NCBI GenBank assembly: GCA_023052935.1
Contig: CM041292.1
Coordinates: 31,507,454-31,571,453, forward strand
Source: Piezodorus guildinii
Lineage: Eukaryota; Arthropoda; Insecta; Hemiptera; Pentatomidae
DNA: 64,000 nucleotides
Reading direction: 5' to 3'
The notes beneath the pieces are model-generated. The model did no database searches. It had not been told where the DNA came from and was given only the letters and a program-made list of their open reading frames with translations. Positions 43,230 to 55,601 of this stretch are shown piece after piece. The position numbers were made by a program, and so were the translations under genes. The stretch's first letter is position 1. Each line of letters starts with the position of its first letter.

Positions 43230-43930
43230 GAGCGTTCATTAGATAAAATTGGAAAGAAAAGAAAAAATTATACCATCCGTTTTCTCAGGATTTGCAATTA
43301 TATTTAAAAATCGGAGCTTTTCCACTATTTTGTTTGCAGTGGTTTCAGCATACGCCATTGCCTTGGATGAGTTAATACTTGAACTATAAATGGCAATGTC
43401 ATCAGCGTACGCCATTACTTTGTTTTTCTTTCCAAAAAAATAAAAAGAAATTACCTAAAAAGTTTGCGATACAAAAAGTAAAGAAATCCATTTCCAGGAC
43501 AATATTATACCTAGGAATCAAATTTGACCGACACTTGACTTTTGCAGGTCACTTTAGAAAAAAACTAAATCAGGTTAGAAACAAGTCGTACAGACTAGCC
43601 CATCTCCTCACTTCGCCACACTTAAGTTTGCGACTGAAAATCATTATTTACAGCAGCTTCATCCGGCCAGCTCTGCTGTACGGTGCTCCTATGTTTCCTC
43701 ATATCACACAGCACACAGCGAAGAAATTACAGCAATTTCAAAATGGGGTGGTCAAAAAAATATGCAGAAGCACTTCACTCTGGAGGGAAAAAACTCTCAA
43801 TGTCCATACAATTTTGAACATCCCAACTGTACAAGAGTTTATGAAGTGACGCCAGGTTAAGTTTTTTGAAACTACAAAACAAATTGCGAATCCGCGAGTT
43901 TCTAGCTTAGTACCTCCACCAGCCCCAAAA
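43230..43930. mobile_element. Jockey-like fragment with inverted 5' part
   Basis: On the minus strand 43430 to 43240 encodes the RT catalytic region (MAYADDIAIYSSS through LNIIANPEKTDGIIF). From about 43425 on the plus strand the next part of the same protein follows: KKLPKKFAIQKVKKS, YLGIKFDRHLTFAGHF, FIRPALLYGAPMF, then LNVHTILNIPTVQEF up to the stop at 43847. The two pieces abut head to head and both carry TTTTCTTTCCAA at their joining ends. That is the product expected of twin-primed reverse transcription. Confidence 0.7.
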
Positions 43931-45114
43931 CGGTGGCAAAATGCTGTTTTATCTGAGTAAGTTAATATAGAATAAGATAGGCTTAAGAGGTAATTTTAAG
44001 AACACCAAACAGCCAGAAGCGAGCCCCGTCGCAGATATACTTCATTTTGAAAATAATTTTAAAACATTTAAGAACTCCGTAATTCCTTAAAATGTATGCA
44101 AGTTACAGAAAAAGGAATAATTTAGTAACGAAAACAACTAATTAAGAATTTTAAATTAAGGGGATAAGGAAAAAAAAAAAAAAAAAAAATTAGATAAAAT
44201 TAAATAGATTTAGATAAATCTAAATTGTGAGAATAAAAATATGTCAAAATACCAATTTCGTAAAAAACGTCCTATAGCACCTTTTGGAAATCAATGTCTC
44301 AATTGTGTTGTGTGTTAGAGACCTAAAACGAAGTTAGGAAAATTTTTTTTACCAGTGAACAATATGCAATTAACTTCACAGTTTATTGGGTTTTTTTAAT
44401 AAGAAAAAAAATGTATTAAATTAATAATTCAAAAAAATCTTAGCTTGATATCCGATTTAGTATGTTCAAATGTTCTTATTAAACCTTTAGGAAATTTTTT
44501 CACGCATACTGTTATTTCCACAGATCATCAGAAATGTGCCTCAAACTCAAGATAATATTAAGTATCTTACTTTAAAGTAAATTGAATCATCACTCTATTT
44601 CTACCTCGCGAATAATTCAGTGATTTGTTCAGGTCAAAGAACGTTGCTTAAGTTTTATTCTATCCTGAAGAGGTCAAGAAAACGAAGGAGATGGAGGGGA
44701 GGCAGATTTCATACTCCAGTCGTTTCAATTATTGCGGAAGCGGAAATATGAGGGGCCCTTTGACTGCGGGGTAATGCAGGGGAATTCGCCCGACCTTTGT
44801 CGTACTTTGTTCCCCGCTCAACAATAAGTATTTCTTTTTTATTTCCGAAACAACTTTTATCCGTTTGACAATAATTTCTAAAATGGGTCTGAAAATGTAT
44901 CAGAAAGTAGGTAACAAAGGTATTTGAACTGGCTGAATAATTTACACTTCGTCGAACAGGAGGGCGAAAAATAACCTTTCGGAGTCGTAGGTCTTCAAAC
45001 TGTCATTTAAGGACCAACCTGTCTGGATCTAAAGTGTCAAGGCACATTCCGCACACCATACCGTCATTCTCAAGTTATTTTTAAAAGCTTTCCTTATTTT
45101 TTGTGGCAAAAAAT
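43931..45114. other. interval without recognised gene
   Basis: It contains an A-run (about 44171-44190). A less AT-rich stretch at 44690-44830 could not be assigned to any family. Confidence 0.3.
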
Positions 45115-45235
45115 CTTTTGTGGAAAAAACCTTTGCGATTGAGCGTGATCGAGACTTAATCGTCTCCTTGCACTGATGTTAGCTCTAAAAGTGCAAGAAT
45201 CTCTATAAGTACTGAACCCAAAAGAGGTTTCTTTC
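45115..45235 (+). mobile_element. degenerate SINE family 1 3' fragment
   Basis: It matches the SINE at 6301-6609 over GGAAAAAACCT, GTGATC, the CTCATTGCAC-like block and AATCTCTA...TG(C)TGA-CCCAAAA. The tRNA head and TSD are lost. Confidence 0.6.
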
Positions 45236-45834
45236 CTTATATTTTAACTGTAAGGTTTTCCGCATTAATATTTTTTTTTTCTAATTTGCCGATTCTATAT
45301 CTGTGGCGGTCATGAAAAACTAGATAACTCGAGTTATATAAAAAATGAGTTAACTTCACGTATCGCTCTCTCAGACCTTCTACGTCTAGTTAAATTGGTC
45401 AAAGAAATTTCTCGGTGGAAGAAATTTTAGGTTTAAAGAAAGCTGTAATTAATAACTGTATTTTGGTATTACGTAAAACTTTAAGTCGCTCACCTGTAAA
45501 ATGAAAGATTTAGACTTAACCACTTATTCACGACCACCACAGATATATGTAGGAATATTCCTGAAAAGGTGAGATCAACCCCACCGACATTGGTTTTTTG
45601 TTAAATATTACAGTTGTATATTTAGGAAACTCCTAACAATAATAGCTTTGTTTAGCGGTACAGCTTTCTGGGCTTCATTTTTAAAAGCTAAACCGTCCAG
45701 TGGCTTCCACGGTGGACGTCGTTATCAGACCATTGTTGGATATCACAATCGCCCTCACAATAACACTACCTAGCTCCAACACCTACTCCAAAGACATCAT
45801 AATAGATTGATCTATTATCCTATTCCTGCAGTTA

Positions 45835-46510
45835 ACCCTTCAAGTTCGTTTTCAACATGTCGACAGCTATTCATCACGGAATTTCTCTTTGCCTAGCATT
45901 TCCTCATTCTTTGGCCACCGAAGTTGAAATTTTCCAGAGTACTTTCTCATGAATAAATTTTCCCATAATACCTTAATGTTCCTTATGTCGCTAATTTGAC
46001 CCGAACCAGGTACCTCTCTTTCAATGAAAAACTTTTCCTCTCTTATCCACTAGATTCCATCCTGGCGTCCTCTTCGATTCATGATAATCCTTCGAGGTGT
46101 CTGAAAAGAAGATGACCTCGAAACCTTCTTGTTTGGATAACCTGCACGAGTGCTACTAATGGGCAATTTATATACATTTCTTTCACCATAGTACATATTA
46201 TCAAATAAGAGTCATAAATTTCAAGAACTAATTTTTAAAAAAAGAAGGAGAAGGAAGTATAAAATATTTATGTTTCATTAAAAAAAAATCGACACTTCTT
46301 ATAGTTACAACTTATTATGATCATTTTAAACATTAAAGTAAAGAAAAATATTATTATGTGGTTTGGAAATCTGGAATAAGTCATTCTATACAATGTTTTC
46401 TTCGGTTCTATTGTTAATTTACTTTCTAGATTTAACTAAACGTAAAGAAGTATCGCTACATATACTATCCCACTTCGCTAAAAGGCCCATCAGGTATAAA
46501 AACAACTCTA
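45835..46510 (+). repeat. composite repeat copy C with Jockey tail
   Basis: It matches 22791-23400 from TTTTCAACATGTCGAC through a Jockey 3'-coding remnant (LNVPYV-like, then an RRLKR-type end in disrupted frame) to CTAAACGTAAAGAAGTAT. The shared non-Jockey flanks show that the whole composite unit has spread. Confidence 0.7.
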
Positions 46511-46687
46511 CGAGCATCGAGGTTGAAATTTCCCAGTCCAACAGCAAAATTCCAAGTAGCATTTGAAGTCTTCCAGGCACGAGCAACCAACATGTTCACC
46601 TGACTGATTACCCGAAATATTAACAACACTTTCCTCAACAAACAGCGACTTCTATAACATTTTAAAAATAATATAACTGCTATCAAA

Positions 46688-46719
<32 letters not shown>

Positions 46720-46955
46720 CCATTCAGATATTTTCTGTCAGATCAGTGGAGCTACATTGAATTTTTCGTCAAGAAAGTTTTACAATCTAAGTTTGCCTGA
46801 AGCCAATACCCAGGATTACAGATAAAATCAATTTTTAATTAAGACGCCACAACTTTATCTGCCGTTTGAGCAAACTTTTTTTTATAAATAGCAGATGTAA
46901 ATACATTTTGGAAAATAATTAAAATATTATTTTATTATTTAAAAAAAAAATTAAA

Positions 46956-47013
<58 letters not shown>

Positions 47014-47276
47014 AGTAAATGATCTTTAAAAATATATCATAATGCAATATTAATTTAAAGTAACATAAATAAAGATGTCTAAAGACCTACTTAATAATGA
47101 GTATACATTTGGAATTTGTATAATAATTCAAGCAAGAAGCTTACTGAACTTTTGAGGAAGAAATATGTGCCAATTACTTATTATTAATATATTTTTCTTT
47201 CGAATAATTAATTTTATTAATAATAAGAATTCTAAAATAAGGTAACTGTCATATTATGAGTGTTAATTATTAAATT
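46511..47276. other. no gene; T-run and (TA)n microsatellite
   Basis: A T-run of about 29 lies at 46691-46719 and a long TA dinucleotide run at about 46963-47010. The rest is AT-rich with nothing recognised. Confidence 0.6.
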
Positions 47277-47280
47277 CTAT

Positions 47281-47549
47281 TGTAGCGGATGCTACATCCA
47301 GTTTTGGATACTTCACACGCTCGCTCACAGATAGCGCTAGTAGCGGCTACTTAAGTCACCGGCCGGATATAAGAAGACGTTATATTTAATAATATTGTGT
47401 ATTTTAACTTGCTGATACGATTGTAAATATCATTGTTCAAGAAAATTTTTAAAGATAATAAATAAACCTTACGAGGTATCTTGACCTAAACACGAGACAC
47501 TAGTCTGTTAGAGAAACTCTCGCTATTAACAGTATATAATGTTTTAACA
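47281..47549 (+). mobile_element. probable solo LTR
   Basis: It begins TGTAGCGG and ends TTTTAACA (TG...CA), flanked by CTAT at 47277-47280 and 47550-47553. Inside are a TATA-like GGATATAAGAAG and an AATAAATAAA polyadenylation region in LTR order. No internal retrovirus-like sequence adjoins either side, so it is best read as a solo LTR left after recombination. The 4-bp TSD is short, so chance is possible. Confidence 0.6.
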
Positions 47550-47639
47550 CTATAGCAAGAAGTAGCTCAGCTTTTCAGATCACCAACCTGCTTCTACCAA
47601 GTAGTATCTCCCCAGGTCAGAGTATCTCTGACTTTGTAA

Positions 47640-47965
47640 CATAATGTGGTCTATGTTTATTTCACATCTTTCAAATGCCTTCTTCTCCTTCATCCTTCCT
47701 ATCCCCCTCATAGGATGGGGTGTATGGCTTCTACCCAAGTGCACCTAAGAGGGCTCCTATCCAACACTGCTGTTGTGCTACAACCACACGGGGTGTATCC
47801 ATCCGAACTAAATCCCTCTGCTAATTGGTGGGTGCGGGTTCGCCTCATACCTGGCAGAGTAACCTCATGCCTGGTGCTGCGGTTCGTGCTTCTACCACGG
47901 CGAGTACCATCTCCATCCAACTCTCTTCCTTGCATGAACACGCAATTGTCGAGGCCTTCGTGACC
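47640..47965. other. GC-richer block of unknown origin
   Basis: It is less AT-rich than its surroundings. A GGTTCGCCTC segment is faintly B-box-like, but no A box or TSD was found. Open frames on both strands show no family resemblance. Confidence 0.3.
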
Positions 47966-47984
47966 CTATCTTGTTCATTATAAT

Positions 47985-48675
47985 AACCACAACTCGACAC
48001 TATATTCCACACCTTTGTGCCAAACACTATCAACAGCTTCGATTCCTTGCAAACCGTATCTTTGACCTGGAAAAGTGGTTTCAAAAATGAAGAATTGAAA
48101 TCAATGCCTCCAAATCGAGTGACCTGAGCTTTTCTCTACGGAAAGGTAAATTTCTAGCGTCTTAAATCAACAAAACGCAATTCCAAAAGACTAACATAGA
48201 ATATGCATACGAAAACTAAAAAGACGTTATATTGGATTACAGATTATCACTAGAGGTACGAAACAACCAACAAATTAACACCATTCTACGGAAGAGACCA
48301 GTCTGGACATATTATTGTACTTTTAGGTTCTACAAAACACGTAAAAATAAACAACTCAATCCAAAATTCTATCAAAAATTGTTCACAAACCATGACTCGA
48401 TACACAATAATACAAACTCCCGAAACCGTAAATTTGACATTCTTTTATTTATTCACACCTAACCATCCATATCAACTCGTTTATTTCTTTTCTTTCTCAC
48501 TGTTACCAGGCCAAACTAAAGAAGACTAAAACGAAGATGGCCGAGGGATCTACTCGATTGATTATCACAACTTAGAAAATTCACTTGCAGAACCCTAATC
48601 AGGAAAATCACGAAAAACTTAATACCACATATGACATTCGCTATAAGCGCCGTTGCAAACGTAAATAATAATAAT
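47985..48675 (+). pseudogene. Jockey-type RT pseudogene with (AAT)n tail
   Basis: It reads NRIFDLEKWFQK*RIEINASKSSDLSFSLRKGK (post-catalytic RT region), then a degraded thumb from about 48230 and a 3' UTR sharing CTGTTACCAGGCCAA with the minus-strand element at 1546-3080. It ends in AAT repeats at 48663-48681. Same subfamily, strongly decayed. Confidence 0.7.
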
Positions 48676-48681
48676 AATAAT

Positions 48682-49354
48682 TCTATGTTTATTTAAAAAT
48701 ATGCTGTTTTAAACTATGAATAACTATAATAATACTAAAAGGCTGTTTACGAGATGCAGCTCCCGTGCAGAGAGATTATGCAAGGGAACCAGTTTGTCCA
48801 CAACCAGGTGGGATCCTTGTCCTCAACACTGGTCTCGGCTCCTGACTACGTCCATTAGTTTAATACCGTCGGATTTACTAAACGATGTCGATTACGTACT
48901 ACCCTAGTGTTTAACAATACGGAGTTCAGAACTACTATAAAATTATCACTCTATATCTAATAGTTTTGACTTGTAAATTATCATAATCATGGTCGCGCTT
49001 CTCTTTAAATATCTTCATTGAAATATACAATTGTATGAACCAAAAAAATAACCACTATATAGGAAGCGATTATGATATAATGACGATACAATAAGTTTGT
49101 AAGGGATCTTTGCTAGAGCGTCGGTAACAATTCTAAACAAATATGCGAGACCATTTCTGTTTTAGGATTATGGGGAATCGAAGGAAAATTTTAAATAAGT
49201 GAGTGTTTGAGTTTATCGTGACATGATTAGCATAAGGTCATATGTATCAAATTATCAACATATGGAATATAAAGGTCATTATTCGTGGCGATGGATCAGA
49301 AGGAGGATTTTATCATTAGGATCAGTGACTTATTGTTATTTTTTAATAGACTTT
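48682..49354. other. interval without recognised gene
   Basis: Only short frames without family resemblance. Confidence 0.35.
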
Positions 49355-49905
49355 TTTTACTTTCACTTACTATATATAGTAAGGGAAAGTATTGCGATCG
49401 TAAAAATTTTCTAATTCTAGATTTCAACGGAAATACACATTTTAGGGCCCCCTGAGTCCAAATTGTGTGTGGTAACTCTCGGGCAGAAACGGTAAGTCCT
49501 ATGAAACTGAAATTTCATATTAAGACAAATGTACGCCCGAGACTTTAGAAAACCTTTTTCATCAAAATAAGCTTAGCAGAAGAGCCACTTTATACCATGA
49601 ATTTTCTCGAATACGGTTCAGACGATTTTGATTAAACTCACTATATCAACGTAAAATTTAATGGGCTTTAATATCAGTTATGTTTCGTTCGGATTAAAAT
49701 GGTCTGACAGGGCTTAAATGTCAATATTTTAAATTTTCCTTCTCTAAACTACCTTTAATTTTGTTGATTCTATAAAAATAACTATATTATCTTGTTACCA
49801 CTAATAAAAAACAGGTAAATATGTAAATTGAATGAATTCGGTACCGAAATAAAGGAGAAAACAGAAAACAATATTTTTTAATGCAATTTTTTGTTTTTGA
49901 ACACA
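49355..49905 (-). repeat. dispersed repeat family R1, copy 2
   Basis: Inverted relative to 41340-42030. It starts at the TTACTATATATAGTAAGGG palindrome and runs back through GGGCCCCCTGAGTCC, CGCCCGAGAC, ACCTTTAATTTTGTTGATTC and CGGTACCGAAATAAAGGAGAAAAC. Confidence 0.7.
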
Positions 49906-50205
49906 AGAGCAGTAATATACATGTATGATATACCGTTGGTTTAAAAGTTAATAGAGAGTGATGAAAAGCCGATAAAACTATATAAATTTAATTAATCCTT
50001 TAATAGCTTCACGTATATTTATCTCTAACTGTATTTGAAAATTCTTTCATTGATTTTAAAAATGGTGGTAAATGGAAGTCGTGTGTTGTCCGCACCAGAT
50101 TTTTTTGTGGCGGGGAGAGATACTTGCCAAATCCAATCAAGCACAGGCTATTTTAATAACATTAACACACTAACACTGGTACAAGGGTAGGTTATTTGGC
50201 ATATA

Positions 50206-50490
50206 TTGTTTGTTTATTCATTAAACGTCCCTTTATCCTACTGTGGCTAATCGGGCAATGGTACAGTGGGAGTCCTAAATTTTGCCTATCCAGGTTTAAT
50301 TAGGATAGGGATGTATAATGGGTATCGGACATCGCACAAGTCAGTACTATCTTTTTACGTCACTTCCGAAGGACGGCATAACGAAGAATTTTTTCCTCTC
50401 ATTAAAAAGTTCTAGAGCCATCAGGTTTGAGCCCGTTACTTTGGGCATAATAGACTGTTATGCTAAACCACTATACCTCTCGTGACCTCT
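50206..50490 (-). mobile_element. SINE family 2 copy, nearly full length
   Basis: On the minus strand it reads a tRNA-like head (A-box-like TATAGTGGTTTAGCAT, B-box-like GGGCTCAAACCTG at about 50425-50437), then TATGCCGTCCTTCGGAAGTGA, a GATGTCCGATACCC block, CCTGGATAGGC and the AGTAGGATAAAGGGACG end. This is the best-preserved head of the family in the window. Confidence 0.75.
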
Positions 50491-52185
50491 GGTATATGCT
50501 GTGATATTTTAAATTAGCCATTATTATATTTGTTTCGTGGTAAATGTGAGGAATGACTTTTCTTTCTCTTCAAATTCGCAACTAGTACGAATCGGACACT
50601 AGAGGAATAAGTGGTATAAGGGAGCCCTAATCTTAACTCCGTTAATCATATAACAGCTATCCTTATAGTCATATGTATTTTTAGTTAAATAGGAGCTTAA
50701 AACGTTTTTCTGGGAAGTGCTTAAGAAGCCCTAAAAACGATCCGCCAATCGTTTCTAGATCTTAGAAAGATGTCCCAGAAATGAATATTTTGTAACTCGC
50801 AATGACATTGTAATTTTGGAGAAAACAGAAACTTTTATTAATTCACCATAGCAATCCCGAGTTCCAAGCAATATCGGTTTGAACTCGCCTTAGACATATT
50901 GTTTCGGGTGTTTAAATAGCTTATCCACCTGAAGGATAACATGTATTCTTTACCCTAATTAGAGATTTTAAAGACGATCCACTCCGCTTTATTCAGGTCA
51001 GACAACTCTAAAAAAAAATCGATTCTGGAAAAAATACACCATGACTTTACACACTTAATAGCAAACTGTCACAAAATCCCAATGTTAATTCTTCATATAT
51101 CTCTTTTTCATGACTTCAAATAACATTTCAATTTTTTAATCAACTATCACTTTTCAACCAAACTTTTCTTTCATTAAAATACTTATCGATCCATGTCCTT
51201 CCTTTGGCCTTTTCGTGGTGTTCATTTTCAAAACGAATGTTGTAAGATACGATCAAAAATGTTATTTTATGTCTAACTCCAACTTACTCAGGATGATGGT
51301 AGTAATTTTATGAGAAAATACAATAAGAGTATATTTTCCTGAAAAATGATTAAACCATTATTTTCATTTACGTAATTATTGGGCATTAACGGTAAATATA
51401 TGATAAAAATCAGAAAAATTAGCCAGCAATTTGGATTACTTCAAATAAATCGATCTTTATACCTTTATATTTCCGCTCACTGACTGCCATATTTGATTTT
51501 TATCTGTTGAAAGGTGAGTAATGATATTATACTAAAACTTTTTTGGTGGTAGAACCATTACGAGAATGGATGATTAACAGCGAAAAATAATATGTTAATA
51601 TTATTTCTATTGGTTTCTGATCAGTTTCTTCACAGACTGTTCCCGAGACCTTCTCTCACTGACCCCTGGGCCCCACGATTCTCTAATATAGAAGATCCTG
51701 GAAAGTACATCGCCTTTTAGTTGTGGCCTCTACCAAAGGACACTTGCTGCTTAGCAAATCTTTTACTCTAAGAATATATTTCACAACTGCCTTGTCAATA
51801 GATCACCGTTGAGCAAGTCGAGATCCGTGGGAAATATGAAATCAGATGATTCATTGATAATTCCTAAGATTTTATTAAAAAGAATTTGAGTGTTCGAATA
51901 GTTATGGTTGTATCTCATAATATTTTTTGACCCTCAAATAGTTAATACAGAAAAAATAACAATATAACAGACATATCCAAAGTGGTTGTGGGGAACACAC
52001 GATTTTCACTTCTCTGGTTTGTTAAAATCAATTTAAGAGTTATAAAAAAAAAAGTTGTTGAAACATGCGTTAAAAAAACTAACAATAGAAAATTACTATG
52101 TTCAATAATTACATAAATTTATGTAATGAAGACAGCATTATTTCTAAAATATTTAGCTTTCTAACGGTATATTATACATCTATAT
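50491..52185. other. long interval without recognised gene
   Basis: AT-rich, with short frames only. Near 52140-52190 it grades into the satellite-related sequence. Confidence 0.35.
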
Positions 52186-53050
52186 TACTATTCCTATGTT
52201 CGGGATAAAAAAAAAATATACGTTTTCTCTATTCTCCAATAGTTGCTTCTCAAATACATTTAATTTTTATGTTTCGTTGTTTTTACCAATGCTTATATAA
52301 AACTATATGGTAATTTTTTCTTAATCTACAAAATTTAATGTACTTCAGAGGAAAAATATTTAAAAAACCCCTACTATTCCTATTTTCGGGATAAAAAAAA
52401 AATATATGTTTTCTCTATTCTCCAATAGTTGCTTCTCAAATACATTTAATTTTTATGTTTCCTTGTTTTTACCAATGCTTATATAAAACTATATGGTAAT
52501 TTTTTCTTAATCTACAAAATTTAATGTACTTCAGAGGAAAAATATTTAAAAAAACCCCTACTATTCCTATGTTCGGGATAAAAAAAAAAATATGTTTTCT
52601 CTATTCTCCAATAGTTGCTTCTCAAATACATTTAATTTTTATGTTTCGTTGTTTTTACCAATGCTTATATAAAACTATATGGTAATTTTTTCTTAATCTA
52701 CAAAATTTAATGTACTTCAGAGGAAAAATATTTAAAAAACCCCTACTATTCCTATGTTCGGGATAAAAAAAAAAATATATGTTTTCTCTATTCTCCAATA
52801 GTTGCTTCTCAAATACATTTAATTTTTATGTTTCCTTGTTTTTACCAATGCTTATATAAAACTATATGGTAATTTTTTCTTAATCTACAAAATTTAATGT
52901 ACTTCAGAGGAAAAATATTTAAAAAACCCCTACTATTCCTATGTTCGGGATAAAAAAAAAAAATATATGTTTTCTCTATTCTCCAATAGTTGCTTCTCAA
53001 ATACATTTAATTTTTATGTTTCCTTGTTTTTACCAATGCTTATATAAAAC
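52186..53050 (+). repeat. about 187-bp satellite array, left part
   Basis: Tandem monomers with AACTATATGG at 52301, 52487, 52673, 52860 and the broken unit at 53048 give periods of 186-188 bp. Each unit holds an A-run after GTTCGGGATAA, TTCTCCAATAGTTGCTTCTC, CCAATGCTTATATAAAAC, and ACTTCAGAGGAAAAATATTT. Neighbouring units differ by few bases, with an alternating GTTTCGTTG / GTTTCCTTG variant. Confidence 0.92.
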
Positions 53051-55592
53051 TTTTTTTTTTTTTTTTTTTTTTTTAACATCATTTATTGAAATTTACAACT
53101 GTACTTCAAGGTACAACAAGTAAATGTGACAAATGTTAATTGGCGTGATACAAACTTGAAGAAGAACTACCCAATGGCAGCACTCCTGTAACTTTTCTAC
53201 ACTAGAAGGTCTCGAGGCCATCTTCTTTTCAGACGCCTCGGAGGATTGTCAGGAATTGAGGAGGATGAAAGTATTGAAACAAGAGGATTAGGGTGGGAAT
53301 GGAGTTTGTCATGAAAGGAATGGTATCTAGATCGGGCCAAATCAGCAACATACGGAACGTTGAGGTCTTTATGGATAAGTTTGTTCGTGACAAAATAAGG
53401 AGCATTTAAGATTTTACGAAGGATTTTGGATTGTAGGGATTGGATACGGGAAGAATTCGATGGTTTAGTAGAGCCCCAAAGCTCCACTCCGTAAGTCCAT
53501 ATCGGCCTTATGATAGTCATGTAGATGAGTCTTTTGTAGTTAAGTGGAAGATTAGAACGTTTGTCTAGTAAGTGTTGAAGAAGTCGAAAACGTCGTGCAG
53601 TTTCCTGTCTTTTCAGTCTTGTGTGAGGGTTCCAAGTAAGGCGTTTGTCAAGGTGCAGTCCTAGATATCGGATCTGTTCAACCGGAACAAGAGGAGTATT
53701 ATTGAAGGAGACAGTAGGGCAGGATGTCATAGGTTTACGACGAAGGGTAAAGGTAATTTGGTTGGATTTGTTGGCATTAATTTTAATTCTCCAGTTCTGA
53801 CACCATACCTCAAGGTCTCTGAGGTGGGATTGGAGAGTTTGAGAGGCAATAGTTGGATCAGTATTGACTGATAACACACAAGTGTCATCAGCATAGGTAG
53901 AAAGGAAAGTGTTAGGATGGGAAGGGATATCAGCTGTATAAACTGTGTAAAGAATGGGTCCTAGGATACTGCCTTGAGGAACACCAGCAAACTGACTAAA
54001 AATGGATGAATAGGAATTATTGACTTTGAAGGATCTGTCAGTGAGGTAGGACTGGATAATAAGGAAGTATGTTGGGGGGAGGAATTTGCGGAGCTTGTAA
54101 AGCAACCCTGGGTGCCAGACACGGTCAAAGGCCTGTTCCACGTCGAGGAAGGCTCCCGTACAATACAAGCCGCGCTCCAATGTAGACGATACAACGTCCA
54201 CCACACGATGGCATTGCTGGATAGTGGAGTGGGACGTTCTGAATCCAAATTGATGATGAGGAATTATGGAATTAGTATCAAGGATGGGATACAGGCGTTT
54301 CAGTATAAGCTTTTCCAAGATTTTTCCCATGATTGGTAAAAGTGAGATGGGACGGTAAGAAGATGGATTTTCTGGCGGTTTCTTAGGTTTGGGTATCATT
54401 TTGACAATGGATAATTTCCAGGAAGCAGGAAAGTATGTGGAACGGAGTACGGAATTGTATATGTAAGTGAGATATAGGATAGCTTTTCGAGGAAGTAGTT
54501 TTAAAATATGGGAAGTTATAAGATCATGCCCAGGAGCTTTGCGGGATGGTAAACTCTGAATGATGTTAGATATTTCCGAAGGATGGAACGCTTTAGGAGG
54601 AAGGACCATTTGGAGTGGGATATCTAATTCATCTTCTATAAACTTAGTGTGCCCGGGATTATGGATATCTGGATGTGGATTAAAGGTTCTAAAAAGGTGC
54701 TGACCGAATATCTGGGCCTTCTCTTCATCAGATCTTGTCCAGATACGGGAATCAGTTAGGAGTGGATGATTACAGTTTTTGAACTTTAGTAGCTTTTTTG
54801 TTGTCATCCATAATGATCTGTCTGTAGTAGTAAGTTTTTCGGTGAAGTTGAGTAAGTTTTGAATTTTTATTTTTCTGATTTCTGATTTTAGTCTGTTAGC
54901 CAGTTTATTATAATAAGTTTTGTCTGATGGATATCTAGTCCTATGCCACTTCGATCTTGCCCTGCGTTTTTCCCTTAATAAGATTCGAATGTGCTGTGGC
55001 AAGGTAGTCTCCTGTGAGTTAGTAGTAGTAATGGTTGAAGTGTTGTCAAGTATGCTATTGCTAATTGAGTCAGTCAGATGGTCAACGGCTTTATCAATAT
55101 CATGTTTAGTCTTAAGTGGGATCTTTAAGTTCAGTTTGGTTTCCAAGTCACATCTGAATCCGTCCCAGTCCACTCGTCCTGTAATCAGAGAGGGAATGGT
55201 GGGTTTAGGAACAAGGCTCGAGTGCAAGGAAAGCAAAACTGGGCTATGATCAGATGACAGGTCATTTAGGGATTTTATTGTGGATTGGGAGGAAGATATC
55301 TGAGAGGAAACAAATATATCAAGGATATCAGGACGTTTTTTGAGGGATGTTGGCCAATATGTTGGGCTCGTAGGAGAAAGGATAGTATAGCAATTGGAGG
55401 TAGAGACTCGAGAAAGGACATTACCACGGGAGTTGGATGTCCGGCAACCCCATCGTTGGTGTTTGGCGTTATAGTCTCCTCCAGCAATGAAGCGCGGTCC
55501 TAAGGATCGGAAGAGGGTTTCAAGTTGATTAGAGGAAAGGGAGTTACCAGGAGGACAGTATACAGCTGAGAGTGTAAGATGGAAAGGACGAG
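53051..55592 (-). mobile_element. 5'-truncated Jockey-type element inserted in the satellite
   Basis: The minus-strand insertion ends in 24 A (T-run 53051-53074) preceded by AATAAA. It is flanked by ATATAAAAC at 53042-53050 and 55593-55601, the duplicated target within a satellite monomer. The 5' end lies inside the endonuclease region. Confidence 0.9.
53197..55592 (-). CDS. Jockey ORF2 (endonuclease-RT), 5'-truncated but open throughout
   Basis: The frame is open from the 5' truncation (ISRPFHLTLSAVYCPPG at about 55590) to the stop at 53197, about 798 codons. There is no ATG at the start, because the N-terminal part was never copied. Endonuclease motifs are GGDYNAKHQRWGCRTSNSRG, RPDILDIF and DLSSDHSPVL. 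RT motifs are SSYRPISLLPIMGKILEK, HQFGFRTSHSTIQQC, FLDVEQAFDRVWH, GVPQGSILGPILYTVYTADI, catalytic YADDTCVL and YLGLHLDKRLTWNPH; the end is PPRRLKRRWPRDLLV. A fully open frame suggests a young insertion. It cannot be expressed as a complete protein. Confidence 0.88.
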
Positions 55593-55601
55593 ATATAAAA
55601 C

